Positions 37,390 through 51,562 of a DNA stretch of 64,000 bases are shown piece after piece. The position numbers and the translations under genes were made by a program. Positions within the stretch are counted from its first letter, which is position 1. The number at the start of each line of letters is the position of its first letter. Under the pieces are notes generated by a model, which saw only the letters and a list, made by a program, of their open reading frames with translations, was not told the DNA's origin and searched no databases. Origin of the DNA: Thunnus maccoyii (Eukaryota; Chordata; Actinopteri; Scombriformes; Scombridae); NCBI RefSeq assembly GCF_910596095.1, contig NC_056540.1, forward strand, positions 28,368,001 to 28,432,000, given 5' to 3'.

Positions 37390-40300
37390 TATATTCTCTG
37401 GTGGTGTGATTGGCATGGGGATTATTATTGACCAAATGACAAAATAATCAATTCATTCTCAATCTGCAGTGAAGATATTGTAATCATCTCCAGCTAGAGT
37501 GAAACCTCTTACTTTTTGGGTCATTTGCAGAGACTCTGTTTTCACTTCTGTAAAACCTTACTTGTAGTTTCATTAGAAGACTGAGACAGAAATGAACCGA
37601 GCTGAAGGGGTAAAAGCTCTATCGACACATTCCTGCTGTGAACGTGCCCTATACAAAGCCCATTCAACATGATTATCTTAAGCATGAGCAGTTGCCAGAG
37701 GTAAAGCCAGAAAATTGAACCCATGATCTAATCAAGCAGAAAAATGTAGAGCTACTTAATCTTATCTTAGAGATTGTGAGCTTTCATTTCCAAATTAACC
37801 AACCTGCTTCTCACTATATGGGGGACGTCTACTACCTCCTGACACACTCATATAAGTACTGTAAAATAAGCACTCATAATAAAACTCTAAGCTTGGTGAA
37901 AGCATACAATAAAATACAAAAGACAGAATTTTCTCACATTTCATATCTAATGAGGCTTGTAGCACCACTATCTGAGAGCAGTTCTTAACTTCAAGTACAG
38001 CGGTAAGTACAACACAATACTGCTCCAGCTCTTATATACTCCTTGTCAACAGAGCTTTTTTTTTTTTTTTTCATAGTTATAGGCATACCTAATGTACCCC
38101 CAAATGTTCAAAGGTGATTGGTTAAGTCATGGAAACCAATCTTCCCCCAAACAGGTGGAGTGTCAAAATGCGAGGCATGTCGGAGAGTCAGGTGTGCCGC
38201 AGAACTTCATGAAGAAGAAAAAAAAACAAATTCTGAATACAAGGCGTGAGCACTAGGATTAGAAAAAATATGAAGCTCTGTCAGCAACACCTACACTCGC
38301 AGCGACATCTTCAAAGTCATTATGGCTTTTAACACCGTGGCTACAAAGGTTCAAATGATAACCAGATTGTTATGTATCTTTGAAAAGCTCATTGTATAAA
38401 ATGTATGAAAACCACAATTTGATGATAGCATATGTCAGTCAAATACAACACTAAAGACTTCAAAGAGGAATCTCATATCAGCTATCTCATCATACTGAAA
38501 AAGATTTAAGATCCTTTCTATCTGTCAGTAATTAAATGAAAGTTACTTCGCAAATAGGACTGAAGTTAAAAAGCAAACATACCACTGATGCAGTCACTCT
38601 GCTTCTTCCAGGCACAATGACGGATATTAGTTTGTCTTCAACTTCTCTTACTCAAAGGGGGCTTGTGAAAATAGGTTGTGTGCATTATGGTGACACATTT
38701 TTGACCTTTTAGGGTTAAAAATCTAATCATCTTTTACCAGTAACAACCAGACATACAGCACTTAGTTGTTTTGGAAATTGATCATTTTATGGGAAGAGCA
38801 GAACAGCAGCGGAGCAGTGGGAGTACTGAACAGATCGTGTGATGCGAACGCTGTTTAACCACAACAGAAGGGGAATAACACTCAGCTGAGGGGCTGTGAA
38901 ACTATTAAAGGCCATGAAACGCTTCACGAAAACATCCCAATTGGAAAGTTTTGTTCTAACATCCACTGTTTGAACAACACCCACTCTTCTTTTTTTTTTA
39001 TTTTTAAGTGATAATTCTACTGAAGACCTTTTTCTGTTCATATAAACATTTAATGTATTGAAATACTGGTGAGTTTAGCAGTGTCTTTTCAAATGCGATG
39101 ATTTGTATGCTGCACAGCTGTTGAAACACATTGAAATATCTTCAATTATAAGATCAAATGGCTTTCAAAGGAAGAAATTTTTCCATAATATGAGGACATA
39201 ATTCATTAAGGTGCCAACTTATATTTGTCTGTCCACTGAAAGTGAGCTTCAGTACTGTTCTTCAACTCTCACCTGTTGAGTGGTGCGCTTTGAACTCCTA
39301 GACGGTGGATGGATTTGAGTCATAGGGGTAACATAAAATGAAGCCTCCAGATACTGCCCTTCTGATTTGGCTCATCTGTATCAATTCGAGGTTTCAGCTT
39401 AACAGCGGAGTAAAATTAAGGGAATCCATATAAACTGAATTTGGGCACTTTAATCAGGTAAAAAGTGAGGATAAGTGTTAAGTGAAAAGACATGCATTCT
39501 ACATTCTGCAAATGTATCTTACAGTAGGTATTTTCAGAGTTATACATACAAAAGATACAAAAACCCCCGTCTTACTATTAAGTACCACTAAGATCCGAAG
39601 GACAGTCTGTGACATTTTGTAAATCAACAATTCCTCCAACGCGCTCATAACTCTTGTTTTTATACCATCAACATTTTATATGGGGAATATTTTTTTAAAA
39701 ATGGATTTCTCATCTTGGGACAAAACTTTTCATATTTTCCACCTGATGTTCCTTTGCTGTCTAGAACAGATTATCACAACTTTCACAATCAGTGGCAACC
39801 ATCCTCAAAATAATAGACAGCCGTCTGACGGCTCGGAAAAACACGTCACTACAATATCCTGTTTATTTTAACATGGTATGGTGATTGGGCCAAAACAAGA
39901 CTTCCGCTGTATATTACAATCAATCAGCAGGAGCATCTTTCCTATAAGATAATCAGAACATGAAGGTAAAAGATCATTGTAATGTATCTTCTACAGACGA
40001 TGACTTGGTTTAATAACTCAAAACACGAAGTGAGAGTGACTTTTACTGATTTACTCATCTCAAAGTCATGTTTGTCATTTCTGTCTACAGTAACATGATT
40101 CTGGTTAGTCAAGATTGACTTAGTCATATGACTTTCACTGTCTGTTCCCTGACATCTGACCATTATTATTGGCATGCATCGCTGTGCAGGATGTACTGCA
40201 ACCTACTGTAACTGTACTGTAACTTCACAAGGATTTTCAAAATCACAACCCCTGTATTTCCAGTTATTACCCAGGGTTTTCAATGAAGAGACATCATCAA

Positions 40301-40470
40301 ACACTGTGAATCAAAGGGGAACATTTCTTATATGCACATCAGGCCCAGAGAAATATTAATCTCTTGAAATTAGGAACTGCATGCTCACATGCACTTTAAA
40401 CACAATGCTAACACTGGGAAACTGTAAGGTTAATGTAAAAGTAACATCAGACAAATCAGCTATGATGAAA
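37390..40470. other. Intergenic gap, nothing recognised
   Basis: AT-rich sequence with poly-T near 38057-38072 and no exon signature on either strand. Confidence 0.45.
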
Positions 40471-40474
40471 TATA

Positions 40475-40480
40475 TTTATT
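40475..40480 (-). terminator. Poly(A) signal of the centrin gene
   Basis: AATAAA on the minus strand about 170 bases after the stop codon at 40646. Confidence 0.65.
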
Positions 40481-40645
40481 TATCTTGCATTGTAGAAAAA
40501 TCTGTATAAAGATACAGTATGTTAAAATATGTATTTACAAACCAAACAAATCTAAGTTCCTTAATGCTAATGTATAAACTGTTCTTGACAAAACCTACAG
40601 TGAATCTATGAAAAGGTCCCAGGAACAAGACTGTAACACTCAAGT

Positions 40646-42677
<2,032 letters not shown>

Positions 42678-42689
42678 TTAAATGAATGA

Positions 42690-42995
42690 TTCAGCTAGGA
42701 AAGCTTCAGTTCAGCTTCAGTTGATGCTCGGATGTCAACAAAGTCGCCATCAACGGTTGTAATTTTTCTGTTAGTGACATGGGAGATAGCCAATAGAAAC
42801 CCTAAAAGTACCATAGCGCGCGCATCTTAGCCAATCGCAAGAAGAGCTAGGCGGGACAAAATCGTGTCAGCCAATTATTGAGATCCTTTTTGGTCTCCTA
42901 GCAACCAGGAAACAACGCATGCGCAGTGTGTAACCGTTGGAGCCGGGCAGCTCGGCAATGGGGAACTGACAGAAGTATCATATTATTAACTCAAG
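42690..42995. promoter_or_regulatory. Bidirectional centrin/bbs12 promoter
   Basis: About 300 bp between the centrin start and the presumed first non-coding bbs12 exon. Visible sites: three CCAAT cores (about 42790, 42831 and 42870, NF-Y-like); GTCTCCTAGCAAC at 42893-42905, one base from the RFX X-box consensus; and CGCATGCGCA at 42916-42925, an NRF1-type core. The GC content is locally raised and there is no TATA box. These are known hallmarks of divergent and ciliary promoters. A GT donor at 42996 (CTCAAG|GTATC) could end a bbs12 5' UTR exon. Confidence 0.75.
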
Positions 42996-43278
42996 GTATC
43001 ATTGTATTCTTTATGGGTAGTTTCAGTATGTATTGCAGTTTCTGGGGATTCCCCTGTGGGTTAGTTCACATTCGCCATCATTCGAATTTAGGAGTAAAGA
43101 ACATTTTTTCTGAAGACATTAGCATGTTAGCTTAGCTTGCAAACCTCTTCTTACGGGGTATTGATGTGTTTCTCTTATTGTCACTTAATCCTTTTGGTAT
43201 TTTGGTGTTTTGTGTAGTGCAGTATAAATTTACTATTATAGATGCATTTGCACTAATGTTGTTGACCATACTAGTTAC

Positions 43279-44468
43279 CAGTAGTGGAAGAAATACTTTA
43301 CTTAAAGTACAGGTTCACAATTTTTCAAGTCTGTCTTAGAACAACAGTCAGGTGCCCAAGTGAACAATATGTTTTTTTGTTTTTTTTCTAAACCATAATC
43401 ATTCCTCCTGTTCTTACTGACCATCAGAAGATCTCTTCATAATGCACTTACAATGTAAGTGATGGAGGACAAAATCCACAGTCCTCCTTCTGTGCAAAAA
43501 TGTATTTTAAAGTTTATCTTAAGTTAATATGAAGCTTCAGCTGTCCAAATAAGTCAAATCTAGTAGATATCTTTCAATGTTACAGTCTTTTTAGTACCAA
43601 AGTACCTCTTTTTGTTACTATACTTCCACTGCAGCTAAACAGGGAAACACTGTCCAATGAAACACAAAAGGGGAATTTTTTGCTAAAAAGTCAATGTGGC
43701 AGATATCCACTTGATATGACTAACTCAAACTGCTGAAGCCGCATATAAGCTTCAGATAATTTTTAAATACATTTTTGCATAAAATGACTGTGTAGACACA
43801 CTGTGGATTTCGGCCCCCAACACTGAAATTGAAAGCACATTTGAATGTGATATTTTAATAGCCAGTATGAACGAGAGGAATGATTACAGCAAGCAAAACC
43901 TCTCTAGTGTTCATATGGGCACCTGACTGTTGTTTTGAGACAGATTTGAAAAATTGAGAACCTGTCCTTTAAGTAGAAGTAGCAATAGGCTACCACAATG
44001 TAAAATTTACTCAATTGCAAGAAGTCGTTATACTTTCAAGAAAAGTTCATGTATGTATCACCAACTACTAGCTTCAAGTATCAAAAGTAAAATGACCAAT
44101 TACGCAGAACTGAGCCTTTCAGCGGGTTCTATTACTATGAATAGTATATGGTTTAATTTATAATTAATGTCTTAATATGTATGCTGCATCAAAATGTTGC
44201 AGCTGCTTGGGATGGGGCTGATTTTAACTTCTTAACTTTAATTCCTGTTGCATTATTTAATTATATAACAATGCATAACATTTCATAAGCTGATCATGTT
44301 TTGTATGCAAAATCTTAATCTGTAATAAGTATAGCAGTTAAATAAATGGAGTGAATTACAAAGCAGTATTTCCCTCTGACATGTGAGGTGGAAGTATACA
44401 GTTGCTCATGTACCTCAAATTTGCATTAAGTACAGTACTTGAGTAAATATATTTGCAGTTCACCACTG
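43279..44468. mobile_element. hAT-type MITE, interrupted
   Basis: Ends CAGTAGTGGAAGAAATACTT and, inverted, CAGTGGTGAACTGCAAATAT, the diverged ends of a very common fish repeat (CAGTGGTGGAAGAAGTA-type). The right part holds AAGTATCAAAAGTAAAATGA and AGTACAGTACTTGAGTAAAT, both typical of it. It is split by the nested element at about 43308-43967. No clear target duplication remains. Confidence 0.75.
43308..43967. mobile_element. Nested MITE with about 50-bp inverted ends
   Basis: The left end ACAGGTTCACAATTTTTCAA is matched, inverted, by the right end near 43967 (GACAGGTTCTCAATTTTTCA). Similarity extends through AACAACAGTCAGGTGCCCA on both arms. It interrupts the older hAT MITE. The superfamily is uncertain. 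Confidence 0.75.
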
Positions 44469-44604
44469 TGTGTGACTACCTTTTAACACAGACAATATGA
44501 ACTTTGTAGTTTTACTAACTAAAAAGAGAATATTTTTGGGTTTTCTATTTGCTACATGGAAGACAAACTTAACCTGTCCTTTTACAATTCAGGCACCTCA
44601 AGTA

Positions 44605-46560
44605 ATGCTGGGAAGTACAATTATAAACCAGCGGCAACATGTTGGACTGCAGAAGCTCTCAGCGCTGGCAGGAATCACACATTCCTCTTTGGGCCCCTAT
44701 AAAAGGTACAAGTTTATCCAAGATGCAACGAGCGGGGAGTCAGCGCTCGCGGGTTCATGCCTCCGCGTCTTTGAGAACCTGGAGCTGACCTGCGCGGTGG
44801 GTCAGCTGGTTTACGAGACTATTCAAGCACACCAGAAGGTTTATCATACAGGGTCGGGATGCCTGCTGTTTCTCGCAGGAGCATGGAGCCGTGCTGCTCT
44901 GGATTGCCTTCAGAGAGGAATTTCAGTGTCACACATCATCTCAGCTATGTCTGAGGGAATAGATATATGCTTGGATGTTTGCAGAAAAAGCAGCGTTTCA
45001 ATTGATGCTCTTGGTGTGGCGCCATCAGAGAGCTGCACCGTAACGTCTCAAAGTTTAGGACTTCACCTGTCACAGAAACCCACTGTGGAGGCTTCACAGG
45101 CACCATCAAACTCACAAAGGACAACAAAAATTGGTCACAAGACTTTCAACACCAGCGGACAAAGGAAAATAAAGCTAAGCCGACATTTTTGTGAGAACAA
45201 ATCTGAAGATGTTTCCACGGTACCACAGCCTCATCAGCCTAAGCTTCCTGACATTGCACACATTGCTGAGGGATTGAGCCATGGTTGTGTCGAAGCAATG
45301 AATTTAGTAGTTGAAGCCAGCCGGATGCAGTCAAAAAGTAATGAACAAGATGTGAGGTGTTCCACATTTGATGTTACTAAAGTGGTGACTTGTGTGCTGC
45401 CTGGTTTACCAGAGGAACATGCTTGCGTTTTACCAGGCTGCGTGGTTCTCTTACATGCTGAACAGGCTGCAGTTGCACATCATTTCAAAGAACAACACGT
45501 GAAGGTTGCTCTTATTAATGGAGATTTATCAGACACCTATCACCACCCTGGCTTTAAAAGGCCAACAGGTATACAACGTGTGCGTAACCAGTCGGATTTG
45601 TCGAGTTTAAGCAAAGACGAAAAGTGGCTGGAAAAGGTCGTGACACTTCTGTTGAACCTGGAAGTAAACCTGATACTAGTCAGTGGGCTTGCTACTGAGA
45701 AAGTGATTCAGCACTGTTGTAGACATCACATACTTGTGGTGGAAAAAGTGAAGGTTTCCGTTTTAAAGGTGTTCGCAAACTCAACAGGAGCTGTTCCGGT
45801 GACTTACGCCACACAGTTGAGTAAGCACTGTGTTGGTAGTGGAATTAAAGTTGTCACACGGAGGGACCTCAAAAGCAATGAGAGGACGTCTACAACAGCT
45901 GTGAATATTTCCACTGTCGGGAAAACCGCATTGGTCACAGTAATCCTCACAAGCTGTGTACACGGCAAGCTGCAGGCCTTGGAAGATCAGTTTTGGGCTT
46001 GTGCTTATCGCTTACACCACGCGCTGAAAGACAAAGCCCTCTTGCCCGGTGCTGGAGTGACAGAAATGCTTTGTGTCCATCACGTAGAAAAGCAAGCGGA
46101 GCAGCATGTCAAGCATTGCAGAGACAGGAATAATGACTCTGTCCAACAGACCAAAGCAGGGACAGCAGCTAACCCCTACAGGGGTGTGGTGTTGCGTCTC
46201 ATGGCAGATGGTCTAATAGATTACATATCAACTGTAATGGTTAACACTGGGGGGATTTCAAAAGTCAAAGCCAGGACTGCTGTGAGCCAACAACTACAGG
46301 ACTACAATGGAAGTCTAGGCGTTGCTGCAAAATTCTCACAACTTTCCTTAAAGGGTGGAACTGTGGATAGTGCAGTTTCCTCAGCTATGAACTCCGGTGA
46401 AGCAGCAGCTGTAAAAATCTATGACAATCTTTGTGTGAAGCAGGAAGCATGGAGGAAAGCCTTAGATCTGGTCTTCCTGGTCTTGCAGACTGATGCAGAG
46501 GTCATTACACGAGTAGACCAGAACACTGACGGTGCACATGCAGATCTAATGCTTTTATGA
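44605..46560 (+). CDS. bbs12: Bardet-Biedl syndrome 12 protein, chaperonin-like (651 aa)
   Basis: Group-II-chaperonin-like subunit that with BBS6 and BBS10 helps assemble the BBSome for ciliary traffic. The whole coding sequence is one exon, as in mammals. The frame stays open up to an ATG at 44497, but a polypyrimidine tract and AG at 44591-44592 (TTTTACAATTCAG|GCACC) mark a splice acceptor, so I start at 44605 (MLGSTIINQRQHVGLQKLSA), which aligns with the human start region (NKRRHMGLQQLSS). Family landmarks: LGPYKRYKFIQD near residue 30, LTCAVGQLVYETIQAHQKVY, then TGSGCLLFLAGAWSRAALDC. The C-terminal part has the equatorial-type stretch YDNLCVKQEAWRKALDLVFL. Human BBS12 is 710 aa, so this copy is somewhat short, mostly in the central region. 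Poly(A) signals follow at 46723-46735. Confidence 0.95.
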   Translation: MLGSTIINQRQHVGLQKLSALAGITHSSLGPYKRYKFIQDATSGESALAGSCLRVFENLELTCAVGQLVYETIQAHQKVYHTGSGCLLFLAGAWSRAALDCLQRGISVSHIISAMSEGIDICLDVCRKSSVSIDALGVAPSESCTVTSQSLGLHLSQKPTVEASQAPSNSQRTTKIGHKTFNTSGQRKIKLSRHFCENKSEDVSTVPQPHQPKLPDIAHIAEGLSHGCVEAMNLVVEASRMQSKSNEQDVRCSTFDVTKVVTCVLPGLPEEHACVLPGCVVLLHAEQAAVAHHFKEQHVKVALINGDLSDTYHHPGFKRPTGIQRVRNQSDLSSLSKDEKWLEKVVTLLLNLEVNLILVSGLATEKVIQHCCRHHILVVEKVKVSVLKVFANSTGAVPVTYATQLSKHCVGSGIKVVTRRDLKSNERTSTTAVNISTVGKTALVTVILTSCVHGKLQALEDQFWACAYRLHHALKDKALLPGAGVTEMLCVHHVEKQAEQHVKHCRDRNNDSVQQTKAGTAANPYRGVVLRLMADGLIDYISTVMVNTGGISKVKARTAVSQQLQDYNGSLGVAAKFSQLSLKGGTVDSAVSSAMNSGEAAAVKIYDNLCVKQEAWRKALDLVFLVLQTDAEVITRVDQNTDGAHADLMLL

Positions 46561-46722
46561 TCTTCATATAGCATCTTGTGGGACTGCTGTATGTAGTATT
46601 TGATTGTGCACAACTTTCTGTTTTTTTTTGTACCAAAATAGAAAAAAAGTTGTTTAATTAGACTTCATTATGTTAATTAATATGTAATTAAGTTTTTTTT
46701 TATTATTTGTACAAAGTAAAAG

Positions 46723-46735
46723 AATAAAGAATAAA
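46723..46735 (+). terminator. Poly(A) signals of bbs12
   Basis: Two AATAAA hexamers (46723 and 46730) about 165 bases after the stop codon. Confidence 0.75.
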
Positions 46736-46739
46736 CTGT

Positions 46740-48330
46740 TTTTGTATTCTTTCTTGTCATCAATAAATAGTCAAAGGACTATATTAAAAAATATCAGGGA
46801 AGTCATGCTGCCTATTTTCTACCACGCGGTGGCGACAAATGATTAATTGACATTGTAGAGTTTTCTCTCTCGGTCATATTTATGTGGTGTACATAAATAT
46901 GACAAAAGAATTGGCCTAAATTCTGATATTGCCAATAAAACATGAGGGGCTAAGTTCCCTCATTTTTTTCCCCGACTTTAAAGTGATTACCCGTTCGACC
47001 TTCACCATCCTGACCTCCTAAATAAGTGAAAAGCCCTGGCAAATGAGCACAGTGTGTTAGAAACATACATGAAAGATATATGTATAATGTTTTCAGATTT
47101 AATTACGTCTTTCCACGTATTTTTATTTAACATGTTGCTGTAGTTATAGTATTTTTTTTCTTGAAGCTGCTGTTTACTATTCTCACAGGTAATACCCAAA
47201 AATGGCAGTTTATTTTTATTATTAACCAAGCCTGACTTAGCTGACACTATTTGTACATAATGCTGTACACACCTTGTCTTCGTGCTCAGTTCAGCCAGGG
47301 AAAACAAACACTACATGTCCAAAACCACAATTAAATTTCCCTCTCATGGAGCATGGGAGGAATTTTGTTGTGCCATTATGTGTTTTAGTCTTGGTGCACT
47401 TCCTTGACAATATTTGCCTGTGCTTCATTATGTTTCTCCAGCTTGACTAACATAGTTCACATTGAAAAGTGACTCCCTGCCAACCGTGGTGGTTTTATGA
47501 CCTGCTCTGTCATAATGGGAATGGTTGATGGAGAAGTAACGTCTCCAGACAGAGTAAATGTTTTCAGTTTTGTCATTAGGTCCTGTCATTAAAAAAAAAA
47601 AAGAAAGAAACAAGGATAATTACAAGTTCTGGAGGTTTTAGTTGACTGCGTCCAGTAGACCTTTCTTTAGCTAACATTTCCTTTCCTACATGATCATTCA
47701 AAGGTCACAGGAATATTAACTAGGCACTAATGTGCTGACCCTTGTAACCCTCAATTTTGCTAGACAAAAATTGGTTCATTCGCAAATTAATGAAAAAAAA
47801 AAACTTGTAATAGGGGATCATTTGAAGACCTTTTTTCTTTTTACAACTTGAGAATCTGTAATTCTAAAATGAGATGTCAACCATTTGCATAAATAAAAAA
47901 CTGCAGTGAAAACAAAATGCTCAGAAGCACACTTGGAAATCTTCATACTTTTTCCTACGACAGTTTCATGTTTCAGAGGTGTTAGTTGCGCTGACACGTG
48001 AGACCTTCCATTTCCTCTGAGATCGAGAGAAAGCTTCTCGTCACATTCTAAAAATAGTTCAGTGAAATAAAAAGGTTACAAAGGCTTCACCGTGGAGCCA
48101 TAACAACCTTGACTCAGGCATCAGTCAACAGTGTTGTGGCAATGAGAGAGTGGGGTATGACATAACAGAAAAACAACATTGACAAGGGAATTGGGATGCA
48201 TCTCAGAGTTCAGGTTAAGTCCACATTTTACTGTCTGCTCCATCTCCACAGTACATGCATCTTTGGTCTGATGCATGTGCAAAATTACAGATTACTTTAA
48301 AAACACAAAAAATATTTGGAGCACCCTGGA
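46740..48330. other. Intergenic, nothing recognised
   Basis: No exon signature; a short inverted repeat (CATATTTATGTGGTGTACAT then AAATATG) lies near 46876-46904. Confidence 0.4.
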
Positions 48331-48482
48331 AGCCAAATGGTTGCAGTGCATGACACATAACTGCGGCGTCCCTGGTTCGACGCTGGCTTGGGACCCTGGC
48401 TTGGGATGCCCCCCTTGTTTCCTGTCTGCTTTCCACTATCAGCTCTCCATTAAAGGCAAAAAATGCCCCCCCCCCTCCCCTT
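48331..48482 (+). repeat. tRNA-derived SINE-like element
   Basis: TGGTTGCAGTGCATGACACA is followed by CGTCCCTGGTTCGACGC, which matches the tRNA/pol III box B (GGTTCGANNC). The tail reads TTTCCTGTCTGCTTTCCACT and AAAGGCAAAAAATGCCCC. I recognise this as a common fish SINE-like repeat. Confidence 0.65.
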
Positions 48483-49388
48483 AAAACAAAAAAAAAAATG
48501 AAATCTGATGCATACTGTTCCACTGTTATACTGGTTCACGAAACTACAATTGTAAATTTGTTTTTTACTGCACCAGAACGCCTGCAGAGCTCACAGGTAG
48601 CTTCTGTCAGGTTTTAAAATAAAGTCAACAGTGTGGGAACAGGTGCCATACTGACACCAGTAAGTTGTCAACTTATTTTTAGAAAGTTATGTTAATGTGC
48701 CTAAAACCAGTAGCAAACCATAAATCTTGCTTTTTTCCCTCAGACACAGTCAGATATTGTAGTGCTATTTATGGTGTAGGCCATCATTAGAAATCAAAGA
48801 ATACCATACACTACACCTACTAGTCTGATTAATGTACATGTCATTGATTGCCCTCCAAAAAACCCCATCTGTTTTGTTATAATTCATATAACACTGAGAC
48901 TGAAAATTACCTAGATTTTAGATTAGATTTTTATTTTGAACATGTTAAAAAAATATATATATATAAGTAAGAAAACAAAACAAAAATAACCAATAAAATG
49001 AACATCAAACATATATGTCCAACTCTCAATAAAGAACCTAAATAAATATTTCATGTCTGAAAAGGCGTAGGAAGAAGTGAATACTTATCAAGTCCCACCC
49101 GTTTTTATATTTTATCAATAATCTTAATGTTAAACATACGTATTCCAACTTTCCGCCCCAGTGTTCAGCATACACAACTTGATCAAATCAATCAAATCAA
49201 ACAAAAATTAAACATTCAGAACAAAAACAAGAACGAAAAATGCAGTATAAAACAAACAAAACAACACAAATCAAAAACAGCTCACACGTCTTGTATCTAA
49301 ATCATAAATGGACAGATGTCGAAATTCACTTTCAGCCACACCGTAAGGTTGTAGGTTGTCTTTTCTGTTTTCTGTTGGTGGTCCATTC

Positions 49389-49736
49389 TAGGGCTGCAAC
49401 TAACGATTATTTTAATTATCAATTCATCTACTGATTATTTAATCTAAAATTGTTTGGTCTATAAAATGTCACAAAACAGTGAAAAATGCCCATCACAATT
49501 TCCTAAAGCCCAATCAAACATCTTGAAATGCTTGTTTTGTCCGACCAACAGTCCCAAACCCCCAAATTTTCAATTCACTATAATGGAAGACCCAGAAATG
49601 CAGCAGATTCTTACATCTGAGTACATTTGAGAACCGGGAGCCATCAGATATTTGGTCTTTTTGCTTTAAAATTACTGAAATTATTTCTCTATTATGAAAT
49701 GACTACTCGATGAAGAAACCAATCGTTTCAGCTCTA
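49389..49736. mobile_element. hAT-type MITE with perfect 8-bp target duplication
   Basis: Element TAGGGCTGCAACTAACGATT through TCGTTTCAGCTCTA, 348 bp, flanked by GTCCATTC on both sides (49381-49388 and 49737-49744). The imperfect inverted ends (TAGGGCTG/TAGAGCTG) and the 8-bp duplication are diagnostic of hAT. No transposase is encoded. Confidence 0.9.
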
Positions 49737-49744
49737 GTCCATTC

Positions 49745-51400
49745 CTAACAGTTCAAAGGCAGTGATCACTGTTAATGATGATTTTGCTTCATCTTCTGTA
49801 CCAGAAGCTTAGCTATTGTAATATATGAACATTACAAACACTAAATAATGTGTGCATTATATAATAATTGGAAATTACTGTATTGACTATAACAGTGTGA
49901 AAAGACCTCTAAAGGTGCATTTAGACCGAGGGACTCTGAAACCACTGAGGCCCATAATACTAATTAAAATATTTGAGCATACTTGTGTGGAATGTGACGG
50001 GTCAGTGCCAGTCTAAGTCTAATTGAAGAGGGCTTGACTTACATTCTCATGCTCTTTTTTTAGTCCACTGGATGTTTTGTCTTTTTGGAGATTGATATCT
50101 TGAAAAGAGGAATTCTGAGCATTGAATTTTGAGATGAGTTGCAGCACTAAAGGTTCTGGTCCGTCACCCAAATGCCCGAAAGTCGCACATAAGCATAGAT
50201 AATCTTTTTTCTGTTACATGGCTCTCTAATAAGGAGAATTATTGTGTTTGCACACTGCTGTACAGGTCTAAATGAGAGTTTGTGATGGCACAACTTGGTA
50301 TACTTCTTTGGACTTTGCATGGAAAGAATATGTGCATTCAGCAAACCTTCTCTGCACAAAAAATGGATAAAACTGTCCTGTCTTTATGGAGGTTTTTGGA
50401 TTGATACAGTCCCTGGAAACACATCCTAAAGATGTCCAAAACCATCTGAACCCTTCCTGTGGTTTGACTCTATTTTGACTACAAGTGTTACAGCTGTTCT
50501 AGTCTCCAGTCTTAGTCACTTGAATGGCCTGGTTGGATGTCAGATGTTTCACTGACCAGTTTCAGGGGGGTCACCATCATGACGTCAACCAAGAGCACAG
50601 CTGACTGTCAACTGATCCAGCACAAGTTTCAGATGTGGTTACCTTTGCCCAGAAACCCAGACCAGCAAGTGCCTATTTTGACAAATGAGTGGCCTTGTTT
50701 GTCTTAAAATCAAAAAGAAAGAAATCCTGCACGAATAACTCCCATCACTTGAGGAAGCTGAGAATAGCAATTAAAGTCACTCATTCATGATGTTGGTCAT
50801 TTCATCTAAAACTGCTGGCATTTCATTTCATATTGTTGTTTTTTACCTATGAATAGCACTGAGTCTGAATCACTGAAAAGGCTGGCTGTCTCTCTCTTGC
50901 TCTTGAACAGACTGGGTGAATGAAAACTCTGGTTCTGTTCACATGGTTGCCACTGCTCCTGGCGCTCTGAATGGTAGTGACACAGTCCAAGTTGCACGTC
51001 CCCCTCCTTGCCCTCCTCTCCTTTCTCGACGTCTGCTTGCTTGGTTGGTTAAAACACTGAGCATTAGTGGGCGTGAGCATGTGTGTGTGTGGTGGTGTTC
51101 CTAGGGCGCATGCGAACTGAGGCCCAAAGGGGAAAGCCTTCCACACAGATCTAAGCCAGCTGCCCTGATTTAAACACTTCATTGCAAGCAGAGTGAAAGA
51201 GAGGGGGAATCCGCATGCATCCCCCTACCAGTGTGCTCAAAGTTTGCTGGCAAAGCAGCTGCCAGCTCTACAAACAGCAGACGAGCAGCTACAAATGGTA
51301 GATTTAGACATTTGCTGTTTGGCAGAAGCTCGCCCAGGAGGTCTCCTGCTTCAGATTCTTATTCTCAAAGGGCACTTGCTGCCCTGAAAGGGGGGTTGTA
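49745..51400. other. Upstream flank of fgf2
   Basis: No exon recognised. From about 50990 the GC content rises, with GT-rich (51080-51095) and purine-rich tracts, consistent with the fgf2 promoter region. No TATA box was seen. Confidence 0.4.
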
Positions 51401-51562
51401 AAGCAAAGTGACCTCTGAGGTTAAGTAGAATCATTTTTTGTGAAGCTCTGTGGAGGAGGGGAGGAGGGAACAGGCAACAGTTAGTGGGAGGCCACGGTGG
51501 GGCTCCTGCACTGCTCAAGAAGGAGACGAAGCAGTCGCCGGGAAGCGGGGTAAGAGGAGGAG

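Noticed and set aside
44945-46613. Minus-strand ORFs within bbs12
   Set aside because: Short shadows of the sense coding frame, without splice or family support.
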